Under the pieces are notes generated by a model. That model made no database searches. It was not told where the DNA came from and was given only the letters and a program-made list of their open reading frames with translations. A stretch of DNA of 64,000 nt from positions 16,653,293-16,717,292 of the forward strand of contig NC_086360.1 of NCBI RefSeq assembly GCF_036324505.1. Reading direction: 5' to 3'. Of this stretch, positions 54,314 through 64,000 are shown piece by piece (position 1 is the stretch's first letter; the number at the start of each line of letters is the position of its first letter). The DNA comes from Eleginops maclovinus (lineage: Eukaryota > Chordata > Actinopteri > Perciformes > Eleginopidae). The position numbers were made by a program, and so were the translations under genes.

Positions 54314-56594
54314 GGACATTTCTGCACCTACACTACTGATTGACCTTGGTTTCCCTTTAAAGTTGGTGAATCAACGTTTTCAACCGGCAATAACTGTATA
54401 CCGTAACCACATTTCTAACGTTTGGCAGCCACATTTGAGATTGTGCTGACAGTCTAAAAATCTTCGAAAACTAATTGACGATCATTTCCTCTAATAATGG
54501 CCACTCAGAATGTTATTGATGAAACTGAAAAGAGACAGTCTATTGATTTTGTAATCTGCTGACGTTGATTGCCAACATTGTTATTTTTATGTGTCGCCAC
54601 CAACATTGACGCTTTTAAAGAGTAGCCATTTTCAGCTTTCATTGCTTCCATCCTTTTCACTTCTTTTCTCCCTTTCCTTTTATTCTACTCTGAATATCTC
54701 ATCTGTCACAGAGTCAGTGGACGGAGATCGGACTAGCTCATATTCCAGTAAGTCTTTCTCATAGCCTCAAGGTTTCCCTCTGCCTCTCCTGTCCTAATGT
54801 GCTGTACGGTCACTGCTGCTTTATAGTTTGTGTGTGCGAGTGCACATATGTGCATGCTTTAAAGGTTGGGTGTGTTAAACAATATGTGTGTACACCTGTT
54901 ATGTCTATGTAGGTAAAATACATGGATATAGTTTACATGTGCAACTGTGCTGGTATTTACAATCTCGAGTACATGGTATTGCATGGACATCAGTGCTGGC
55001 AATTGTTATTAGGTATGTGCAGTTCTGCATGTGTGTATTCACGCATCCCAGCTTGGCATGTACTGTACTTCAATGTCTTTGTGCCTAAGTGAATGCAGAC
55101 ATGCTCGTGCTCTTTCTCGCATCAGCCTCTGTGCTGGATTCTCCTAGAGAGTATCTTCCCCCAGGTGTAACAGTATCATGATAAATGGGCTCGGCACCAC
55201 TGAGACAACCACAATACCCCACAGCAATATATTTCCATAACTCCTCACTGCTTTGGAAAAATATATGCCCTTTTTTGATAAGACGGTGGCACATTATAAC
55301 ACATTATGGGATAGACCTTTGGCTCCAAAGGCTTATAAATATAGTTGAATAAGTTTAGAACTGGCATCAAAACGGAGCTGAGAAGTTAACATTGAAAGAA
55401 TCATATAAAACTCCTACCACATTAACAACTTAGGACATATGTCTGTGTATATAGTTTGGGAGTAATCAGAATTGTCAGGAGCTATGAATTATTACTTACT
55501 CATGTATGCAATTGTATTGTGAACAATAGTGGGTAGAAGCTCTGCACTTTAAATCAAAGTGTCACCTGCAGAACAACATTACTTTCTCAAACTATGTGTG
55601 CTGCTGTTTCCACCTGATCACCTAACCACTTAATACGTTTACATTTTACACCTACTATTTCCGGCCAAATAAAAAAATATCTTCATATTTTTACATCAAA
55701 AGACTAACATCGTAAACAGTAAAATGATCCACTAAAACAAAATGTGAGATGTGCTCACACAATTACCATATTACTAACAAATATCAACCACTGACTAACC
55801 ACCATCCATTAGCAATGTCAAACTTTGGACTGATGAGTTTAGCGGGTGCAACAATTATCTGAAGCTTTGTATCTCGGCACATTCTAACTTATTCAAGCGG
55901 TCCAAACTAATAGGAATTATTTGATCCAAATCCTTCCTGTAACTGTAAATTGCTCAAACCTTCCTTTGCATTGGGTAGTATGTCACAGTTCAGATCCTAA
56001 AGTTGCTTTAATATTTGTTTTCTAGGTATAACAGAAAGATGTTTTTCAAAGTCCATTTTCAATGTGAAAAGATGACATCATACTGTGCCTTCAACTGAAT
56101 GGCCTATAAACCAAACAAAACCTTCACCTTAACTGTGAATGATTGCCAAATTCAAATTTTCTCAATGATTGTTCAAATTATAGTCTGCAACAGTAAATGA
56201 TATGAACCTTCATGACCACTTTCAAAAGCAAACACAATCCCTATGTCAAATCACATTTGTGTTTGTGTCAGGATCTTGTTAATGTGAAACTTGTACTCAG
56301 AGTCTCCTCGAAAGTCATTTGCATGTTATTTACGTTGCACTCCTTTTCTCTATCCCTGCATTATTTCTTCTGTCTGTTTACAGTTGCGTAGTGGTCATTT
56401 ACAAGGCCAAGCATCAGCACATAATAAGGTTTTTCACAGAGGGTAACACACTGCTTGTGATACAGGAAAAACGAAACACTTTCACTCAATAGGTCGATTC
56501 ATCCTTGGTGTAACCATAAACAGTCATTAAAAAAAAGTTAGTCCCTTGCGAGCGTTGATGACTTCATATTTCTTTAGCTTGTCTGCGTTAGTAA
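54314..56594. other. Non-coding unique DNA
   Basis: No feature recognised. A 69-codon minus-strand frame at 55085-55294 looks somewhat protein-like but lacks splice sites or a known domain. Confidence 0.5.
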
Positions 56595-56618
56595 AGCAGC
56601 AGCAGCAGCAGCAGCAGC
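56595..56618. repeat. (AGC)8 trinucleotide repeat
   Basis: Eight perfect AGC units. CAG/CTG repeats can expand, but at 8 units this one is in the stable range. It is not in a credible coding frame. Confidence 0.9.
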
Positions 56619-59600
56619 TGTAATCAATTGGCGGGTTGGAGACAATGTATAATGAGGGCAGAGAGAAAGATGGTGAGCTGATGCAACCTCATTACCTCAC
56701 AGCTGAGGCTGATCTGCCAAGGTACCTGCCAAGTTTACTGGATGTTTTTCAAGCTTTTATCTGGGGACGGTTGACTAATCTGACTTTTTCACACTCTACA
56801 TCTGTACTTGAAATAAACTCATCAAGTTGTGAACATTCAGAGAAGAGAGCTGTACTGTTCAGTGACACTTTTTTGTTCTATGTGTATTATGCTCAACAGG
56901 GCCTTTAAAGGTTTAATTTTAACCATTACAACAGTTCAAATTCTGCAATAAAACATGTTGTGTTTCAGTTTGTTTTAGAGGGCACGGCATCGTCCAGCAT
57001 CATCCCTTTGTCATTTTTTTATATAGGCCTAATAATCTTCTTTTACAAAGTAGATGTAGAGGTTGGTGAAATAAAGTAAAAAAGCTATCCTTAAATCAAA
57101 ACACAAATTACTCATTTTGCAGTCGTAGATCAAATTGAACCTGTAAAAATACTCTTCTTGTACACAGAAGAGATCAATGCCGGTACAGGTCAATGTTGAT
57201 AACAGTTGTCTTTGGTTCCCTCCCCTTGAACAAAATCAATAGAAAATAGATGGCATATTAGAGCCTGCTCCACTTCATCTATAACTGCCATGGATAGCAT
57301 TTATTCAAGCGCAATAACTCCGCCCCTATACTAATATTGAACATGATGATTTATCTGCTTCAAAATGCCTCAATCGATAAAGTATTGATGGTCTGAGAAG
57401 TTACAATATTGCTCAAGCACTTATGGGATGAACACATTAGCTGAACAGAATGTTTTGCTTTCACTGTCCGTGAGATTCAGGTTCAGTTTTCTGTATTGAA
57501 ACATCAGTAAGTTATATTTATCTTTGAGCAGGACATCATGGCACAAGAGTGTGTGTGGAGTTGGCACATAAAGTGCAGAATTACTGGATATACAGTTTAA
57601 CAGTTTTCATTTCATGGCTTTAACTGTATTTACCTGCCACCTGCCTAACAATTCTTTTAAAAATATAAATAGTTTGCTTAGTAATTGTTAATCAAAACAA
57701 ACTGGAGACAATCTCAACATCTTGCCATGGGAGCACACCAGCTGTGATGCCAAATACTTCACATGGTGACCCTTTTTCCCTTTTGCTTAGACCAAACTCA
57801 TCTTTAAACTTGGATCTTAGATCTTACCTATTAAGATGTGTGACTTTATCTTGCTACGCTATTGCTTTGACAATATCTGTCAACAAACACATAACAAGTA
57901 TTTAAAACCTCCTCTGTGGTTGTCCCCTCTAAATTTTCTGTCTCCAGGAGTATGTTTTGCCATAATAATACTCACAGACTCACAACTGAAAAACAACACC
58001 TGCGTCGTCGTTGTTGTTGCTGCTTGTTATTAGTTTACAAGAATGTCCCTAACAAATCACTTGATGCAAATCCTTGGGAATTCTGGAAACACTTGAGGTC
58101 AAAAGAAAGGCTTCCAATAGAAGAACAGACCAATGATAACTCTCAAAAACCCTACCATGCAACCATGCAGCCTAAGGAAGATGATAAAGTAATCAAGCAC
58201 ATTTACTAAAGTAGCCTACAACAGTACATTTAAAATGGATTCAACCAGACTCAGCTTAAAGATTGTTAGATGGTAGTCATTGTTTGGATTAAAGCAAGGT
58301 TAATTTAGCAAATGTTAATCCTTATACTATGAAATAGAGACCATGGTGTGACTATCGAGTGTATGAAAGTTATCTGCTCCATGTCTTGGTCACAAAGTGA
58401 GTGGTGTCAACGTCTTGCTTCCAATGGGGTAATATTGGTTGTCCAATAGTTTTTGACCTTTCTGATTTCCCTCACTCGAGGAGCAGCTGCTCTTAGGACA
58501 ATATCAGTCTTAGAAGCATGAATACATGGACTGTAAAATTGAGGAGATTGCCGTCACATTTATTTCCCCCAGTTTCTTCTTCAGGCTTCAAGCGTCTGTG
58601 TCCCCCTGTAGTTAATTGCAGTTCTAAGCCGACGCGATGCCCTCCCTGTCTATTACGTCGCGCCTGGCTATGTCTGAATTGTCTGTGTTGATGTGAGTCA
58701 CTCTAGGAGAGAAATTCAATTACCTCCCCTCTCTACCCAGTCATGGCCCGGCCCAGCCAAGCTGAAGTATGACTGATATGTGAAAGAGAGGAGGGCGAGT
58801 GAAAGAGAGACAGAAAGGGAAAGAGGAAGTAAATTGAATGTGTGTGAATTTGAGAGGAAGAGAGAGAATGAAAAATGGAGAAGGATTGGTAAATAGACGG
58901 AAACAGTAAGATGGAGAGACCGTTTGAAAAAGGTGAGAGACTAGCAGAGAGGAATGGGGAGAAACAGGCGAAGAGTAATATATAGATGCATTCCCATGAA
59001 AACATAATCCGACATTCACTATCCAAGCAATTTGTCCTTGATGGAGGTCTGAACGATATGGGCGCCACATCCCGGAAACACGATTATTGGAAGCTGTTTG
59101 GTTTTATGAGACATCAAATAAAACTCCAACAAATGGATCTCCTCCTCATGCTGTGGGCTCTGGCCTCCAAGAGGAATAATGTGTAGCATGTTCCTCTTTT
59201 TATGTATTGACTTTCACACAATGTTTTACTGATCAATTTAATAGTTGACTCAATAACACCAGTCATTGACATTTATACCTTCTTCCAAATTAGTCTTAAC
59301 TGTACAATCCCACAGCCTATTTGTTTATTTTATTTTTACCTCTAAGATATGTTTTAAAGTAATTGCAACCATTCATTCTGTTTTATTCAATTTCAGGAAA
59401 CATTTAAGTATACAGAGTAATGCAAATAAGTGCTAAGAGGAAATCTGCATCATTTTAGAAGGCATTTGTCTTTTTTTTATTAGTAAAAGAACGTACATGC
59501 ACGAAGAAAGTACATGTTTTTTGTTTTTTTCCAATAGCAAAGTTGCCCATCGCATAATATACCATGATAACAGCAAGTAGAGCAGTACACATGTTCCTCA

Positions 59601-59983
59601 ATGTTTTAACTTTTCTTAGAATGACAAGGAACTGTTCATGTTACTGTGTGACAGTGTTTGACTTTGCCTTTAATAATCGATAAGCGGCTGCATCACTTCT
59701 CATGTTTTCCAACATCCCTGCTAACAGAAGAGTTAAATACATTGTGAAAAAACAGACCTGTTCTACCGTATATTTTATAGCACCTGGAAAACTTTACTAA
59801 AATAATAGAGATTTTAGGTGAAACTGTCAACAGTGGTGATGCACAAGCCAGGCCCCCCCAGGCTGGTGTTTTTTCAGATTTTATGAAAGTATGATCAGAG
59901 GGTCTTGACCGCATTTTCTATACGGATGTTCAAGAGTGACAAGATAACATTAAAGTAGAGAATGAGGAGACATCTGAAGATAA
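56619..59983. other. Non-coding DNA with CpG-rich patch
   Basis: No gene or mobile-element end. The segment at about 58585-58735 stands out with CpG words (GCCGACGCGATGCC, TTACGTCGCGCC) flanked by homeodomain-type TTAATTGCAG and TTCAATTACC. It is followed by a purine-rich stretch at 58780-58975. Confidence 0.45.
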
Positions 59984-60301
59984 AATGATGAAAAGTACAA
60001 CCCCGAGCACAGTGACTCATCTTCAAATAATGCAGACACCCCTGAAGACCATGAGGGTGGAGAGGTGACATTTTTTTCAAAGAAGAAAAAGATAACCTGG
60101 ATCCCTTCACATCGTGGCAGTAAGGGGCAGATGACCTTGGGGCCTATCAGATTGGCAGTTTCCCATGGTCAGGACATTGTGTCAGTGTTTCATCTTTTCA
60201 GCACAGCGAGGCAGGGGCAGGTCCACTCAAGTTATGTCAGCAGAATGGTAATGCACCTCCACATGACCAGTATTTTAAACAAAGTCTTCCCATTGTGTTG
60301 A
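59984..60301 (+). pseudogene. piggyBac-like transposase N-terminal fragment
   Basis: The frame opens after TAA at 59981-59983, with an acidic Ser/Asn/Glu-rich linker (EHSDSSSNNADTPEDHEGGE). It then gives VTFFSKKKKITWIPSHR and, after a short gap, GPIRLAVSHGQDIVSVFHLF. piggyBac/PGBD4-type proteins in fish have SKNGKI.WSP... followed by RMTPGPTR.A.....DI...F.LF after an acidic N-terminus, so order and spacing fit. The canonical TPSIE... continuation and the DDD catalytic domain are absent; the frame ends at 60301. No TTAA-bounded ends were found. The copy is a small, old fragment. Confidence 0.5.
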
Positions 60302-63160
60302 GCTGGAGCCGCATCTTACCTCAGCCTCCAGACCCATGATGCTGTATCTCTCCTCCATGGCTCACAGAACCGATCTTCCAACCTCCTATAGTGAGCTGCT
60401 ATGCATATAAACATCTCTATTCAGCCATTATTTTCTGAATAGATTCTGCCACAGTCACAAGCTAAGGTAGTGAAATAGCTCTTGCTTGTGCTAGCCAAAA
60501 ACAAAATGTTATCTATTTTATGAATCACCCCCTGTACTGCATGTCTCTTATGTGGTAAATTGACCAGCAGGCGGGTGAAAATAACCCAGGTAACCGAAAA
60601 TGAGGCCTCATACAGAACTGCTGATTCAGTTATCTGCTAGACATAAGGATCTTAAGTGTTGCAGTAAGCAGAAAACATAGGGAGATTTATGTTTTACTCA
60701 ACTCTAACAATGTCTATGAAGGCTTACGTTCAGATCTTAGGGGAATTGAAGACGGTTTATATTGGGTGTGAAATGTAGGACTTTTAAACATAGTCCCTCA
60801 ACTTTTGGACATGAAACATAGCAAGTAATGGCTCTTTTTACAGATAAATGGCATTATATTCTTGTCCTTCTAATTTAAAATGTGAAAAGAAAAATATAAT
60901 AACTGCCCAGTGAGAGGTGAATGCCAAATACAGGAAAAGTTTGTGTTGTTAAGACAAGAAAAGAGGAATCGTCTGTTGATGACTTGAGATTACATCAGTA
61001 CCAAAACATTATCAAACTATTAAACATTTCCAACCCACAGTAAGTGACAGGAACAAGAACCATCGCACAGCGTTCCTCCGTCTTGTAATCTGGACATCTA
61101 GAGCTCAGATTGTGGTGAACTTGACACACACGTCATTGATAAGGTTGAGATAAGATTATATTGACAAGAGGGAGAGAAGTCATTACTGGACAAATACACA
61201 ACAGTTACATCCCTGGTGGCTGCCAAGGGGATGTCGGCTGATAGTTTTCCTCATATTTCATAGCTCTTTAGCTGTGAATTTAGATAATCAAAATGGCAGC
61301 AAGCCAGCATGTCAAAAGCTTGTCTTGGAGCAGCCTGCCTTTTGCCTTGGCGTTTTTATTCATAAGCATTCCCACTAAGTGCTTTTTGTTGTATGACAAG
61401 GCTAAGCTGAGACCCATTTTCACCCTGCTGGGGAAGCAGTTACTGGAATCAAAGCTAGATCACAGTTGTCACAATGCCATTTCACTGTGTATTGCCGTAG
61501 CACGCCACAAGCTCTAACAATCACAACTCTGTCAATGATAGGCGACAGCAGAGGGATCAGAATCAACACTATGTAGTGATCCTTTTATTCAAGTGGAACA
61601 ATGGAAAATGTGGCACAGGTTTGTTTATATTTTTCCTCTAATTTTCTAAAAGTCATCTGTAACATAATGGAATTTGTGTATTGGGTGTAGACATGGGATG
61701 ATTCCACATTTTACCCTATACAAATCAACATATTTATGCTATCAGATGCGTTACAGCCGAAGCCTTTCATTCAATAGTCTGAGAGCGTCTGTTCCAACCA
61801 TAATACATTTCATTATCACAGAAAATCCACCAGGGATATGAGCTTATATTATTACAAGCAAGCTGTGCACATCTGATTGTTGTTGCCATTATGACTGTGC
61901 AAATAATCCAATCATTTGATATGTCCCATGTCTGCTGCAACTGAGAGAGCAGAGACATATTGCTATGAATACTACCTCCCACTCAAATGTGGCTGTTATA
62001 ACCTGCTTCAGCAATTATCGGTGATAAGAACGAAAGGATCTGCTACATGTATATTCAGTCACACCCATGTAAAGTCACTATAGAGCAAATCTAGCACTTG
62101 TCTCTTGTTCATTGGCATGCAATGCAGCTGAGCAATAAAGCTCCGAGAATATGTCTTGCTGGATTATTAAAGTCTGGTTCTGTCTATATTGATTGGTCCT
62201 GATGCCCTTGAGAGACTTATGCTGTTTAGTAGTGTGACGGGCACAGTGAGTCATAAACACAGAGACAGGATGTCAATGAGCCATAAACAATTCTATAAAA
62301 ACTATCTCTCCCTGGTGCTGCAGAAATTTGTTTTACATCCCATAAACATGGAGGTGATTTGGCTAAAATAATAAATGTACTGTATATACAAAACAAACAT
62401 CTTAAATGTTTCCTGACAAGCTACAAATAATTTTATACAAATTACGCAAAGGTTCAGTACTAAAGCAGAAGGAAAGACAACTGATCATCCACTCATACAA
62501 TATTTATGGTGACAGTACGCATGTACCGAGTTTATTCATACTGCTGCTGATGATATTAACACGCACAAACCAAACTTGAACACAAAGAAACCCCTTGATA
62601 AAAAGAAAAAAGTTTGGGTCTCTTTTCGAGCCACGTGGAAATCCGTACACAAAGAGGAATTAAAGATGTTAACAAGAAAAACAATCTGGAAGGGAAAGTA
62701 CACACATGCACATCAACAAGGAGAACAGAACAAACAGTGTGTCTTCATTTGTAATCACTGTGGAGTCACAAATGATGCCAAGCTCCGTGCCAAGGGGCTC
62801 CCACAAGGAGAAGGTGTTGGCAGACACAATACAGTGGCAGACGGTCTCCCAGACCGGTCTTCATCTTTCTCTCCCCGTCTCAGTTTCTAGACCTGTCTCC
62901 GAGACAAGCAGACAAGAGATGAGAGACAATTAGAAAATTGATTTTAAATTGCATAACTGCAGATAAGTATGACAATGCTGTTGTGTTTAGTTATCTTTTA
63001 CTAGAAAAACAAACAGCTGAGTATGCCGTCATAAATGTCAATATTGAAGGCCTGTAATGGGTGCTTTGATGGTAAATCGGCATTTGATGGAGCTTAATTG
63101 CACACCACAAGACTGATGCCAAAGCCTGTAGTCTACCTGTCATCATACTTAGTAGGACAT
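60302..63160. other. Non-coding unique DNA
   Basis: No recognised repeats. The segment 62610-62930 is more GC-rich and has an open frame of about 100 codons containing one Cys-x2-Cys pair. It has no domain I know and no splice support. Confidence 0.5.
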
Positions 63161-63180
63161 GTATTGTATTGTATTGTATT
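63161..63180. repeat. (GTATT)4 pentanucleotide repeat
   Basis: Four perfect tandem copies of GTATT. Confidence 0.9.
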
Positions 63181-64000
63181 GCAGAGGAGCTGGTCCTTGT
63201 GTTATAAATAAAGCAAAAATAATCAGCCTTATTTTGTTGTAACCGAACCTTGTTTGGATGTTTGCCAGGGAAAATTAAACTCAAACAAGCAATATACATT
63301 TAATCTGTGCTTTAGTGTTCATTAGCAGTTTCAAGCTAAATGTTGAACTTTTGAAAAACTCTTGGAAACAAAGCAAGTATAGACTTTAGATTGGCTCAAA
63401 TGTAAATATCCCTTAATGCAACAAAAAGTAGGAAAGGTCTTACGTATTACTACACTTTGATAGAGAAGCATTAGTGCCTGCTCCGGGGCACTATTTTAAT
63501 CGTCCCTGTACCATCACAACGGCTGCATGTGAAAGGTGCTTTGAACAACACTGAAATCAGCACTGACACAGACACAAAAGAAAGCATAGGAAGACACAAT
63601 GAGGGGAAAAGGTGGGACTACAGCCAGGGCACCGGTGTTCACAGCTGGTTGTAATCACTGCATGTGACATTGAATAAAAGGGAAGACAAACAGGAAGACA
63701 TTTCACTATTGTAATGATGTCATGAAATATTGAAAGGATAAACCAGCTAGTTCTTGAATGAATGTTGTTTCAACATTCAGTAACCAATCTAACAGCATTC
63801 TAACATCCAGAAGGCATGTTAATTGGGGTGCATAGATAGGTTTGTTTGCCCATCATATGTCTGCAAGATTTAACAGATAGGCTAATAAACAGGTTCCTGC
63901 CTCCAGGTGAAAATGACCACTGGCACGTAAAGCACTATTGAAATTAAAAATCCATTATTTTATATCTATGCATTTTTCCATACAATCCGACTGTAGAGGT
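63181..64000. other. Non-coding unique DNA to window end
   Basis: Nothing recognised. The sequence continues past the window edge without an identifiable feature. Confidence 0.5.

Noticed and set aside
55085..55294. 69-codon minus-strand frame with SSEELWKYIAVGYCGCLSG
   Set aside because: It reads somewhat like protein but has no known domain, no good acceptor or donor, and it starts in AT-rich sequence.
62576..62890. 104-codon plus-strand frame with a Cys-x2-Cys pair (CNHCG)
   Set aside because: A single CxxC without further ligands is not a zinc finger; no other support.

Overview
The window looks like gene-poor nuclear DNA of a teleost fish. The evidence is the very long (CA/TG)n tracts together with the repeat families typical of ray-finned fish: a Tc1 transposon, Kolobok-like TTAA elements, hAT MITEs, a piggyBac relic, an L2/Rex-like LINE tail, a tRNA-derived SINE and a gypsy-like LTR. 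The composition is AT-rich. I found no host protein-coding exon, rRNA or canonical tRNA that I can defend. Nearly all longer open frames are either translated CA/TG repeats (poly-TH or poly-CV) or chance frames. The window is best read as an intergenic desert or the inside of a very large intron.

Layout. 1-8.2 kb: unique DNA, a 162-bp (AC)n tract, a short fish interspersed-repeat fragment near 3.0 kb and a possible hAT end at 4.1 kb. 8.19-8.84 kb: a 650-bp Kolobok-like element carrying one recognisable exon. 9.1-11.5 kb: three TTAGGG units, a 17-G run and a compound (GT)n/(TGAG)n tract. 16.95-17.14 kb: a 182-bp MITE. 18.7-19.1 kb: the 3' end of an L2/Rex-like LINE. 22.2-24.0 kb: two CA/TG tracts, then a 1,024-bp Kolobok-like element with a broken THAP domain and, on the opposite strand, the same exon type as the 8.2-kb element. 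25.6-26.9 kb: a SINE and a 344-bp MITE. 31.5-32.8 kb: a second SINE head and a foldback MITE. 36.1-36.9 kb: a 473-bp hAT element with near-perfect 8-bp target duplications, then another TG tract. 43.4-44.5 kb: a hAT-like element with a BED-finger relic, then a 131-bp CA tract. 48.26-49.86 kb: a complete Tc1 transposon whose transposase is broken by two in-frame TGA codons but keeps its catalytic triad. 53.6-54.3 kb: a decayed LTR next to a DNA-transposon end. 60 kb: a piggyBac transposase fragment.

The genes do not form a pathway; the coding content is transposon protein in various states of decay. I see no new multi-gene system. The most informative points are: (1) the two Kolobok-like elements, which share an exon and have mutated TTAA flanks; (2) the Tc1 copy, apparently silenced by CpG-type CGA-to-TGA changes; (3) two CAGGGTTT-ended MITEs with 5-bp rather than 8-bp duplications; (4) a CTCF-like motif inside a hAT element, with a second nearby; and (5) two stretches resembling conserved non-coding enhancers near 47.7 and 58.65 kb. 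All family names come from motif recognition by eye, without database search.
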